Assembly: GCA_018061385.1 (NCBI GenBank)
Contig: JAGOUF010000130.1
Span: 1 to 6,785, forward strand
Direction: 5' to 3'
Origin: Chitinophagaceae bacterium
Lineage (GTDB): Bacteria > Bacteroidota > Bacteroidia > Chitinophagales > Chitinophagaceae
DNA: 6,785 bases
Each line of letters begins with the position of its first letter. The stretch's first letter is position 1. The notes under the pieces were generated by a model. That model was not told the origin of the DNA. It ran no database searches and saw nothing but the letters and a program-made list of their open reading frames with translations. A program made the position numbers and the translations under genes. This document shows, one piece after another, positions 1 through 6,587 of the stretch.

Positions 1-339
1 TATTACCGTTTAAAACAAACGGATAAAGATGGTAAGTTTACTTACAGCAATATTGTAGTTTTAAAAGCTGGTAAAACTCAGCAATTAGAAATTGGAACTA
101 TCTATCCAAACCCTGTAAAAAATCAGTTAACTGCTATGGTAAATTCTATAGCAACACAAAAAGCAACATTAATTGTTACTGATTTAAGTGGTAAAATTTT
201 AGCTCAACAAGTGGCTGCTCTAACCAATGGAAGCAATACCATTCAGTTAAATGTTCAACACTTAAGTTCTGGTAACTATATACTTAAAATAGTTGACGCA
301 AATGGTGTAGCTGCAATTACAAAATTTGTAAAACAATAA
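1..339 (+). CDS. C-terminal fragment of a secreted protein with T9SS type A sorting domain (5' end outside window)
   Basis: The reading frame is open from the first base to a TAA at 337-339, giving 112 visible residues with no start in the window. It begins YYRLKQTDKDGKFTYSNIVVL, the final strands of the FN3-like module that commonly precedes type IX secretion sorting domains in Bacteroidota. The sorting domain follows: IYPNP near residue 35, then beta-strand blocks VTDLSGKIL and LSSGNYILKIVDANG, ending TKFVKQ. In this family the C-terminal domain directs the protein across the outer membrane and is usually removed or swapped for a surface anchor. The ATG at 136 lies inside the sorting domain and is not a start. 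The catalytic or binding part of the protein lies upstream, so its function cannot be told. It converges on the minus-strand gene that also ends in such a domain. Confidence 0.93.
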   Translation, partial: YYRLKQTDKDGKFTYSNIVVLKAGKTQQLEIGTIYPNPVKNQLTAMVNSIATQKATLIVTDLSGKILAQQVAALTNGSNTIQLNVQHLSSGNYILKIVDANGVAAITKFVKQ

Positions 340-356
340 TTGAACAATCAATTTAT

Positions 357-401
357 AACAAAAAGAATCCCGAGTAATAATTACTCGGGATTCTTTTTGT
401 T
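357..401. terminator. Perfect 21-bp hairpin, likely bidirectional intrinsic terminator
   Basis: Arms 357-377 and 381-401 are exact reverse complements around a 3-base loop (TAA). The stem core is AATCCCGAGTAA and its base is an A/T run, so the RNA from either strand ends in a U-rich tract (TTTTTGTT). It begins 17 bp after the stop of the plus-strand gene and is best read as that gene's terminator. It could also stop minus-strand transcripts that pass the next hairpin. Confidence 0.9.
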
Positions 402-454
402 TATTACTTAAAAAAGAAGCAGTTCCTGTTTTTAAAGTAGCTTTTACAAAGCAT

Positions 455-482
455 AAAAAAGCATCTCTAAACAGAGATGCTT
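455..482 (-). terminator. Intrinsic terminator of the minus-strand secreted-protein gene
   Basis: Arms 459-468 (AAGCATCTCT) and 473-482 (AGAGATGCTT) pair perfectly around loop AAAC. Read on the minus strand, the stem is followed by a run of six T (455-460, two of them in the stem), as in a rho-independent terminator. It lies 22 bp beyond the TAG stop of the 881-residue gene. The U-run is on the minus-strand side only, which fixes the orientation. Confidence 0.85.
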
Positions 483-504
483 AATTTATAAACCAGAGCC
501 CCCT

Positions 505-3150
505 CTAGTATTTTGAAAATGTTTTAATTGTTATTTCATTGTTTTGAATAATTTGTAAAAAATAGAGTCCCCTTTCTAAACCACTGATATTAATACTATT
601 TATTCCCAACATATTTTTTGTGGTTGTTACTCTTTCTCTACCCAATACATCTACTATTTTAATGGTTGCAATTCCGTTGATATTGGTTTGTAATTGTATC
701 ACTCCGCTAGTTGCAGGATTTGGATAAAGTTTAACTTCTGCTTTTCCTGTTCTGCTAACTTTTATTACATCACTCCATTCAACTTCACCAGATTTATTGG
801 TTATTTTCAACCTATAATATCTTGTGCTACCTGTACAAAAATCTCTATCAGTAAAAGAATAATATTGTTGTTTAGTGGATGCGATGTTAGCCAACGTTGT
901 AAAATTGCCCCCATTGCAACTTACTTCTAATCCATATTGGCTAACATCTTCATCCAACATATTTTTCCAACTAACAATGGTTTCCTTTTCTTTTAGTACT
1001 GCTGTAAACTGAGTTAATTTAACTGGCAATAAGAAACTTGCACCTTTTAAAGATCTAAAGCCTGTACTACTTCCAGCCAACAACTCATCGTAATACAACA
1101 CATTAATTTCTGTACCCTTATCAACCTTTATATAAAGAGCTTCTCCAGGTGTGCTAGTTACAGTTGCACTAAAGAAAATACGGCTGTAAAAAATAGAATC
1201 TTTATATGCATAAAATAAAGTATCGCCACTCCAAGCTGCTGCTGTAAAACCCGATGTTCTAATAGATGACGGAACATAAGATCTCCAGCTATTCATTACT
1301 GGTCTGCTGATGATAAAATTAATACCATATTCTCTTGAATAAACAGAATTATAAAATCCGCCCGTTGCGAGTATAGTATCACGACTGTGAATTACAATAT
1401 CATTTATAGAAATGAGAGATGTAGATGGGGTATAAATTTCTTCTGCTCTTACCGTCCAACTTACACCATCCCATTGTGCCTTATACATTCCTCTAATAAT
1501 TGGAGATACAGAGTTGTTGTATTCTACACCAATATAGGCAACCACTTTTCCACTATCACTTGTAATCTCTATATCATTTACGTCAATGTCTTGTCCGATA
1601 GAAGTAGCATTTATCAATAATTGGCTCCAACTAGTTCCACCATTCATTGAATAAAAAACGCCTCCTCGGCTTATTCCTTGAATATTATATCCAGCAAAAA
1701 CGATATTGTTTATACTATCGCTAACTGCAATTGTACTTACTTGACTGCCTACTGATGGAAAATTATAAGGTGCCGACTCGGCTGTAAAAACTTGGCTCCA
1801 AGCCACTCCTTTATTGGTTGTTTTATACACTCTCACGTTTCCTACATATACACTCAAGCTATCGTTACCAACCATTTCAGCAGAATAATATGGCGAACCA
1901 TCTCCATTAGGAAACATTGCATTTCCCCATTCTTTAGAAGCAGTGTTATAATTTCGAACATATCGAATACCAGCTTTACTAGCCAACCAACCAAAATCTT
2001 TATCGCTACGCATATCAAAATCACTTACTTGAACAGCTTCAATACCATTGTCAATTTCTACAATTACAGAACCGCTATTTCTGCTCCAGCCCAAGCCTTG
2101 ATCTGTTGTTATTAAAATTACACCACCAGTTAATGCTGTAGAAATTTTATGTACACCTCCATCGTTAGGGTGTGTTTCAAAAGAAGTGTTGCCAAAATTA
2201 TTCCAAGATGACGCAACTCCTTTTGCATTACTGTATGCACTTCCAAAGTAAACATAATAGTTGCCAAATAGCGTTTCATAAAAATCAATATTATTACCAG
2301 AAACTCCTGCTACGTTTGTGTTTACAACTGTCCAAGTTGTGCTAGTGGCATCTCTATAAGCTATATATTTTGTAGTATTATCGCTTCCGCCAACGAAGAC
2401 AGTTCCATTAGGGGCTATAGCTGCAGTTTTCCAATAAATAGATGTGCTTAATGTGGCTAAATCGTCATGATGAAATGTAGCTGTTCCAAAATCAATATTG
2501 GCTAAAATGGTTATTTCGGGATCATTTCCTTCTTTAAAAACAAGGATAGAATCACAATAATTATAACTCATTATATCTTTACTAGGAATGCTAATATTGT
2601 TATAGTTATAGCTATAGCTAGAAATAAAGTTGGTTGCATTGCCATTTGCATCTAGCTCAGAATAACCAAATCGATCTTGATTTGAGGAAAAAACTTTAAA
2701 GAAAAACCACATTTTATTTCCCTTAACTAAAAAGCTAGTTAACATTGTGTCTGCTCCAAAACTTCTAAAAGCAGTATATGCACCATCGTTAAAAGCTGTT
2801 TTATAAATAGTATCATTGGGTACATTGGCAAAATACATATAACTACTATAGGCTGCTATTTTTTGTATACCACTGCCAATATTTGCTGCTGCAGTTAATG
2901 CAGGCATTTTGGTAAAATTGCTAATAGATGCTGAGCCAAATGTGCCACCCACTGCTTTAGCATAAAAAGCTGTGTTAGCACTTTCGGTAGTAATAAAAAT
3001 GTTTAAACTATCTACCGAACCAATTACAGCAGAAGAAGCAATGGCATTTATTCTTCCACCATAAACATTTTCTACAGTGGTAATGGTTTGTGCATTGGCA
3101 AAACCAAAATACAAAACCAGAAAAAATAGTTGTGTAAAAATCTTTCTCAT
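505..3150 (-). CDS. Large secreted beta-propeller-like protein with T9SS type A sorting domain, 881 aa
   Basis: I chose the ATG at 3148-3150 because it begins a clean signal peptide, MRKIFTQLFFLVLYFGFANA, with cleavage expected before Q21. A longer frame from a GTG at 3204 would add 18 residues that bury the signal. Residues about 21-700 are rich in beta-strands and aromatic residues and carry degenerate Asp-box-like motifs: TTDQGLGWS (348-356), TTNKGVAWS (444-452) and SMNGGTSWS (501-509). This fits a sialidase/BNR-type propeller fold, but no catalytic residues are recognisable. From residue 708 (LPVKLTQFTAVL) to about 800 is an FN3-like module ending RYYRLKITNKSGEVEWSDVIKV. From 808 (LYPNP) to 881 is the type IX sorting domain. 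The protein is probably exported by Sec and then T9SS to the cell surface or medium. The gene lies 119 bp downstream of the response regulator gene, with its own candidate operator and promoter between. Exact function unknown. Confidence 0.92.
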   Translation of the reverse strand: MRKIFTQLFFLVLYFGFANAQTITTVENVYGGRINAIASSAVIGSVDSLNIFITTESANTAFYAKAVGGTFGSASISNFTKMPALTAAANIGSGIQKIAAYSSYMYFANVPNDTIYKTAFNDGAYTAFRSFGADTMLTSFLVKGNKMWFFFKVFSSNQDRFGYSELDANGNATNFISSYSYNYNNISIPSKDIMSYNYCDSILVFKEGNDPEITILANIDFGTATFHHDDLATLSTSIYWKTAAIAPNGTVFVGGSDNTTKYIAYRDATSTTWTVVNTNVAGVSGNNIDFYETLFGNYYVYFGSAYSNAKGVASSWNNFGNTSFETHPNDGGVHKISTALTGGVILITTDQGLGWSRNSGSVIVEIDNGIEAVQVSDFDMRSDKDFGWLASKAGIRYVRNYNTASKEWGNAMFPNGDGSPYYSAEMVGNDSLSVYVGNVRVYKTTNKGVAWSQVFTAESAPYNFPSVGSQVSTIAVSDSINNIVFAGYNIQGISRGGVFYSMNGGTSWSQLLINATSIGQDIDVNDIEITSDSGKVVAYIGVEYNNSVSPIIRGMYKAQWDGVSWTVRAEEIYTPSTSLISINDIVIHSRDTILATGGFYNSVYSREYGINFIISRPVMNSWRSYVPSSIRTSGFTAAAWSGDTLFYAYKDSIFYSRIFFSATVTSTPGEALYIKVDKGTEINVLYYDELLAGSSTGFRSLKGASFLLPVKLTQFTAVLKEKETIVSWKNMLDEDVSQYGLEVSCNGGNFTTLANIASTKQQYYSFTDRDFCTGSTRYYRLKITNKSGEVEWSDVIKVSRTGKAEVKLYPNPATSGVIQLQTNINGIATIKIVDVLGRERVTTTKNMLGINSINISGLERGLYFLQIIQNNEITIKTFSKY

Positions 3151-3170
3151 ATAGTGTTGTTTTAGTTTTG

Positions 3171-3178
3171 TAAAACTA
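3171..3178 (-). promoter_or_regulatory. Possible Bacteroidota -7 promoter element (TAGTTTTA)
   Basis: On the minus strand TAGTTTTA matches five of the six fixed positions of the Bacteroidota -7 consensus TAnnTTTG and lies 20 bp before the ATG at 3150. The palindromic motif at 3201-3216 would lie about 22 bp upstream, a reasonable place for an activator. No convincing -33 element is visible, and such weak matches are common in AT-rich DNA. Confidence 0.25.
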
Positions 3179-3200
3179 TAAAATGAGAAAGGGCTACTCT

Positions 3201-3216
3201 TCACCCAAAAGGATGA
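3201..3216 (-). promoter_or_regulatory. Candidate operator, copy 2: TCATCCTTTTGGGTGA
   Basis: The minus strand reads TCATCCTTTTGGGTGA, 50 bp upstream of the ATG of the secreted-protein gene. It is an imperfect palindrome: half-sites TCATCC and GGGTGA (reverse complement TCACCC) agree at five of six positions around TTTT. It matches the sequence in the leader of the kinase-regulator operon (6070-6085) at 15 of 16 positions. A binding site for the neighbouring LuxR-type regulator is the simplest guess but is inference. Confidence 0.5.
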
Positions 3217-3269
3217 TTTATGTAAGAGAAACTCTCAATTAAGATAGGAAAAAAATTATGGTATTTTAT

Positions 3270-3884
3270 TTAACTAGCCATCACTTTTGCAACAGCTGCA
3301 GTACGAGAAGTAACATCTAACTTAAAATAAATATTGGCAATATGTGTTTTAATGGTATTTACAGAAACAAAAAGTGCATTGGCCATTTGCTGATTTGTTT
3401 TGCCTTCATAAATTCCATTGAGTACATCAAACTCTCGTTCACTTAAATGATTGACCAATTGTTTATTAATGTTGTGCAAGCACAATTGAGGTTTGCTTGC
3501 TAGTTGATTTTGAGCATAGTTGTATAAAGCAATTTCTAAGCCTGCAAGTAAATCTTTTTCATCAAAAGGCTTAATTATATAACCTGCAGGTTTTGTTTTT
3601 TTTGCTCTTTCCAACGTTTGTTTATCGGCATGAGAAGTTAGAAAAATAAATGGTAGTTGATATTGAATGTTGATGATTTCAGCTATATCAATTCCATCTC
3701 TCTCATCATCTAAATTAATGTCCATTAAAACTGCATCGGGTGTGTTGTTTTTTAACTGAACCAATGCATCATCCACAGTATAAGCTGTACCAGATACAAT
3801 AAAATTGAGGTTGTTGAGTATCTGTTCAATATCTATTGAAATTAGTGGGTCGTCTTCTACAATTAATACTCTTATTTCACTCAT
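3270..3884 (-). CDS. LuxR/NarL-family two-component response regulator, 204 aa
   Basis: Residues 1-120 form a CheY-like receiver domain: acidic pair D11/D12, phosphoacceptor D55 in AVLMDINLDD, switch residue T83 in FLTSHAD, and invariant K105 in YIIKPF. All the key positions are present, so it should be phosphorylatable. Residues about 145-204 form a GerE/LuxR helix-turn-helix: LSEREFDVLNGIYEGKTNQQMANALFVS, with the recognition helix around VNTIKTHIANIYFKL. Length is normal for the NarL family. Its ATG (3882-3884) shares one base with the TAA of the histidine kinase gene (TAATG), which implies translational coupling and a cognate pair. It is expected to bind palindromic DNA as a dimer. The duplicated palindrome at 3201-3216 and 6070-6085 is a plausible target, though this is not shown. 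No convincing terminator follows, so some read-through into the secreted-protein gene is possible. Confidence 0.96.
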   Translation of the reverse strand: MSEIRVLIVEDDPLISIDIEQILNNLNFIVSGTAYTVDDALVQLKNNTPDAVLMDINLDDERDGIDIAEIINIQYQLPFIFLTSHADKQTLERAKKTKPAGYIIKPFDEKDLLAGLEIALYNYAQNQLASKPQLCLHNINKQLVNHLSEREFDVLNGIYEGKTNQQMANALFVSVNTIKTHIANIYFKLDVTSRTAAVAKVMAS

Positions 3885-6031
3885 TAGTTTAATTTGTACT
3901 TGGTAATTGTCATTTGTACATCTGTACCATTAGTGCCTGTTATAGTTAACATGGCTTTCATTTTTGCAGCAAAAGATTTTATGAGTTGATAACCTAAAGA
4001 TGCTGTATTGTCATAACTCCAATTAATTGGCAAGCCCTTGCCATTGTCTTTTACTCTCAGCAATAAATTGCCTTTTTCTTGCTTTAATTGTACTTGCAAA
4101 TTACCATTTTCTTGGGTTTCGTCGAAGGCATATTTTAATGCGTTGCTAATTAATTCTGTAAGTATTAGCCCCAATGGAATTACAGTATCTACATCTAAAT
4201 TCATTTGATCAATATCGGTTTCTAACAAAATTTTTCCTTCTTGAATATTGTAAGATGAAAATAAAGACTGCGTTAATTTTTCTATATAATCTTTTACATC
4301 TACACCAGTTAAGTTTTCATCATTGTATAAGTTTTGATGAATTAAAGCCATGCTCTTTACTCTATCTCTTCCTTCTTTAATTGCAGCAAGAGCTTTTGCA
4401 TCGCTTATGTTTCGGCTTTGTAAATTGAGCAAACTACTTACTACTTGTAAATTGTTTTTTACTCTATGATGAATTTCTTTTAACAAGACTTCTTTATCCT
4501 CTAACGACTTACTTATAATGGCATTTTTTTCTTCGAGTTTGGTGTTGTGTTTTTGCTTGTTTCTATACAATAAAAAAATACTTCCTGCTCCTATTGCAAG
4601 CAATGCTAAAGCCAATGAATACAGCCAAATAGTACGTTTTGTAGTTTGAATTGATAACGTTTTAAGTTCATTTTCTTTATTCAACAATGTTAATTGTTGC
4701 TTCGATTTTTCGTTCTGTGTTTCTGCCAATAATAAGGATTGATCTTGTTGCTGGAGTTCTAATTCTGCAAGTTCATTTTGCTGATTCAAAATATTAATTT
4801 CTTGTTCTCTTTGTTTGTTTTGAGATTGAGTGAGCAACAAGTTTTGACGCTCTTGTTTTAGCTGCAAATCTTTTACTTTACTTGCTTCATTCAGTAATAA
4901 AATTTGTTGTTCTTTTTGTGTGGCTTTATATTTTGCATTTAATTCTTCTATGAGTGCAGATCTAGAAATATTTAATAAAGAATCGTTGTACACTTTCAAT
5001 TGCTCGTAATAAACCAAAGCCTGCTCAAAATTTTTTTGTTCTTTTTCTGCTGTATACAACAAATGAGTAATGGCTGCTAGAGATTGAAACTTAGTATTTC
5101 GAAAACGCATTTTTAAACAAGCTTTCAAAATTGGAATTGCTTTAGCATATTGCTTTGTGCCCATATAACTTTGGCCCAAACCATATTGCACTGCATTAAA
5201 AATATCTTCAATTTTTTTTACTCTATCATTTTGTAACAACTCTTCAAATAATGGCAAAGCTTCTTCAAATTTTTGTTGATAGTTTAAGCCTAAAGCAATG
5301 TTTACTTGAGCATTCAACATCATTGCATAATCATTGTTGCTTTTTGCTGTGGCATAAATATTTTTAAACAAGGCTGTAGCACTATCGTATTTTTTTTGCA
5401 AATTATACAATGTAGCAATGTTTAACATTACACTTAAAGCTGCTTTGTCGTTTTCTTTTTGGTAAATATTCAACGCTTCTGTATAATAACTTGCAGCAGT
5501 ATTAATGTTATTTCTCATTCTATACACCAATCCAATACCATTCAATGTTGCTGCAACTTGCTTTGGTGTGCCATACTTTTTTTTAAGCTCTAGCGATCTA
5601 TGATAATGTAGTAAACAACTATCAAAAATATTTTGTTGATAATAGGAATATCCAAAATCGTGATGCATAAGCCCTTTTAAAGCAAAGTCTTTAGTACTAA
5701 GATTTGCGTCAAGTGCTAAAGTAAAATATCGTTTAGAGCTATCGTAATTTCTTAAACTTGTATATGCTTGTGCAATTGAATGGTAAGCATTTTCTTGAAG
5801 CGTTTTATTGCCTAAAGAATTTGCTTTTTTTAATACAAACCTAGCTTGTTCTAAAACATCTTTAGGCTTATTCCTCACCCAATCAAAAGTTAATTTAACC
5901 AATGCCGATAGCATGGCTGTATCGCTATTGGTAGTTTGAATTGTAGTTGTATATGTTTCAATATTGGTAGATTGTGCATGTAGTTTGCACAAAAAACACA
6001 AGCAAAAATATAGTAGTATACAACGAATCAT
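3884..6031 (-). CDS. TPR-containing sensor histidine kinase (HisKA_2/HATPase_c), 715 aa
   Basis: The protein starts at ATG 6029-6031 with signal peptide MIRCILLYFCLCFLCKLHA (cleavage before Q20). Residues about 77-350 are helical TPR units, e.g. AATLNGIGLVYRMRNNINTAASYYTEALNIY, predicted to lie in the periplasm. Residues about 360-462 are a Q/L/E-rich coiled coil, and 467-489 form the single membrane helix (TIWLYSLALALLAIGAGSIFLLY). The cytoplasmic part opens with a HisKA_2 dimerisation domain, EIHHRVKNNLQVVSSLLNLQ. The phosphoacceptor is probably H522, the His before Arg; H521 is adjacent. The HATPase_c domain follows, with N-box ELISNALKYAF (N630), G1 box DNGKGLP (662-668) and G2-like SLGYQLIKSF (678-687). 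All catalytic motifs are intact. It should sense a periplasmic signal or protein through the TPRs and phosphorylate the coupled response regulator. The ligand is unknown. The leader carries a duplicated 16-bp palindrome and a second inverted repeat. Confidence 0.95.
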   Translation of the reverse strand: MIRCILLYFCLCFLCKLHAQSTNIETYTTTIQTTNSDTAMLSALVKLTFDWVRNKPKDVLEQARFVLKKANSLGNKTLQENAYHSIAQAYTSLRNYDSSKRYFTLALDANLSTKDFALKGLMHHDFGYSYYQQNIFDSCLLHYHRSLELKKKYGTPKQVAATLNGIGLVYRMRNNINTAASYYTEALNIYQKENDKAALSVMLNIATLYNLQKKYDSATALFKNIYATAKSNNDYAMMLNAQVNIALGLNYQQKFEEALPLFEELLQNDRVKKIEDIFNAVQYGLGQSYMGTKQYAKAIPILKACLKMRFRNTKFQSLAAITHLLYTAEKEQKNFEQALVYYEQLKVYNDSLLNISRSALIEELNAKYKATQKEQQILLLNEASKVKDLQLKQERQNLLLTQSQNKQREQEINILNQQNELAELELQQQDQSLLLAETQNEKSKQQLTLLNKENELKTLSIQTTKRTIWLYSLALALLAIGAGSIFLLYRNKQKHNTKLEEKNAIISKSLEDKEVLLKEIHHRVKNNLQVVSSLLNLQSRNISDAKALAAIKEGRDRVKSMALIHQNLYNDENLTGVDVKDYIEKLTQSLFSSYNIQEGKILLETDIDQMNLDVDTVIPLGLILTELISNALKYAFDETQENGNLQVQLKQEKGNLLLRVKDNGKGLPINWSYDNTASLGYQLIKSFAAKMKAMLTITGTNGTDVQMTITKYKLN
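3892..3919. repeat. Direct pair of GTACAAAT 8-mers just before the response regulator start
   Basis: The minus-strand 8-mer GTACAAAT occurs at 3912-3919 and 3892-3899, a 20-bp period, within the last codons of the kinase gene and just upstream of the regulator ATG at 3884. The two copies lie in different codon frames, so a shared peptide does not explain them. The same 8-mer makes the inverted pair at 6037-6058. Chance remains possible in AT-rich DNA. Confidence 0.35.
4637..4846 (-). repeat. Two tandem 35-residue coiled-coil repeats within the histidine kinase
   Basis: Kinase residues 396-430 (starting QNLLLTQSQNKQREQ) and 431-465 (starting QSLLLAETQNEKSKQ) align without gaps at 14 of 35 identical positions, including QxLLL, QN, LN and NEL. 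A period of 35 is five heptads, consistent with a coiled coil lengthened by duplication. A shorter related block, QILLLNEASKVKD, begins at residue 376. The segment lies between the TPRs and the membrane helix. Confidence 0.6.
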
Positions 6032-6036
6032 ATTGA

Positions 6037-6058
6037 GTACAAATTAATTCATTTGTAC
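6037..6058. promoter_or_regulatory. Perfect 8-bp inverted repeat in the leader of the kinase-regulator operon
   Basis: GTACAAAT (6037-6044) and ATTTGTAC (6051-6058) are exact reverse complements separated by six bases (TAATTC on the plus strand). The repeat ends 5 bp before the kinase ATG, so it could be an operator near the transcription start or an RNA hairpin that limits ribosome access. Which, if either, cannot be decided from sequence. Confidence 0.45.
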
Positions 6059-6069
6059 AAAACAATCGC

Positions 6070-6085
6070 TCATACTTTTGGGTGA
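6070..6085 (+). promoter_or_regulatory. Candidate operator, copy 1: TCATACTTTTGGGTGA
   Basis: The plus strand reads TCATACTTTTGGGTGA, with half-sites TCATAC and GGGTGA agreeing at four of six positions in inverted orientation around TTTT. It lies in the 82-bp gap upstream of the kinase gene, 38 bp before its ATG. It matches the site at 3201-3216 at 15 of 16 positions. Relative to the downstream gene it is in the opposite orientation to that copy, which suits a near-palindromic protein site better than a promoter hexamer. Confidence 0.5.
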
Positions 6086-6113
6086 GTTTATTTTATACTG
6101 AAAATACTTTAGG

Positions 6114-6575
6114 TTATTCCATTAAATCTTCTCTACTTACAGACAAATGATGAATGATTAATTGTACAGTTGGGCGTTGTGCTGCAAAAACAACAATTAA
6201 AATTGCAGCCAATACCATAAAATAAATATTTGTAGTTAAAAAATAAGCCACAATAGCAAATAAGCAAGGTGCTTCTAACAATGCAAACCTTACAATTGAA
6301 AAGGTTTTGTATTGGATAATTTTTTGTTGAGTCGTTAAATCCATTTGCATTTGTAGGGCTTCCATTTTTTTCTTGAACAGGAAAAATGCTATTGCAACAC
6401 TTGTTACTGTAAAGAGTGCAGCAACAGTTTGTATAATTCGTGAAAAATTTTCATCAACCTTTGGTTGGTTTTTATCTACAAGTAAAAAAGCTACTACTGC
6501 AAATAAAACTTGACCATATAAAAAAGCAGTATGTATAGTTAGTAATGTTTTGATATCGGGTTTAAATTTTGTCAT
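6114..6575 (-). CDS. Four-helix integral membrane protein of unknown function, 153 aa
   Basis: I chose the ATG at 6573-6575. A TTG two codons upstream (6579-6581) is also in frame but is a less likely start. Hydrophobic segments lie at about residues 11-33 (LLTIHTAFLYGQVLFAVVAF), 46-67, 92-112 (FSIVRFALLEAPCLFAIVAYF) and 115-132 (NIYFMVLAAILIVVFAA). A basic and polar loop, KKKMEALQMQMDLTTQQK, lies between helices 2 and 3 and is probably cytoplasmic. This gives two helical hairpins in the inner membrane. Noticeable residues inside or beside helix 3 are R96, E101 and P103. I do not recognise an enzyme or transporter family. It lies 12 bp downstream of a GH2 beta-galactosidase-like gene on the same strand, so the two are probably co-transcribed, but that alone does not establish a role in sugar use. 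Confidence 0.85.
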   Translation of the reverse strand: MTKFKPDIKTLLTIHTAFLYGQVLFAVVAFLLVDKNQPKVDENFSRIIQTVAALFTVTSVAIAFFLFKKKMEALQMQMDLTTQQKIIQYKTFSIVRFALLEAPCLFAIVAYFLTTNIYFMVLAAILIVVFAAQRPTVQLIIHHLSVSREDLME

Positions 6576-6587
6576 GTTCAATGTTTT

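Noticed and set aside
136..339. Independent 67-residue gene starting at ATG 136
   Set aside because: The frame is open to the window edge and the upstream codons encode a typical YYRLKQTDKDG...YPNP stretch, so this ATG is internal to a larger protein.
694..2115. Plus-strand open frames at 694-930, 1387-1620 and 1792-2115
   Set aside because: They lie entirely opposite the 881-aa secreted-protein gene, lack family motifs and have the composition of antisense shadows.
3151..3204. N-terminal extension of the secreted protein from a GTG at 3202-3204
   Set aside because: It would place 18 polar and aromatic residues before a clean signal peptide and would overlap the conserved 16-bp motif; the ATG at 3148-3150 is the better start.
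3223..3240. Possible terminator hairpin after the response regulator (minus strand GAGAG TTT CTCTT)
   Set aside because: The stem is only four or five base pairs, with at best one wobble pair, and no U-run follows; not supportable as a terminator.
4174..4380. Plus-strand 68-codon open frame
   Set aside because: It is antisense to the HisKA_2/HATPase region of the kinase, whose motifs are intact, and it shows no motif of its own.
6073..6080. Exact TAnnTTTG match (TACTTTTG) on the plus strand, suggesting a plus-strand promoter
   Set aside because: No plus-strand gene follows. The match lies inside the shared palindrome, whose other copy has TCCTTTTG instead, so it is more likely part of the palindromic site.
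6576..6581. TTG start two codons upstream for the membrane protein
   Set aside because: An ATG lies in frame at 6573-6575, with an A-rich leader typical of the phylum; the TTG adds only two residues.
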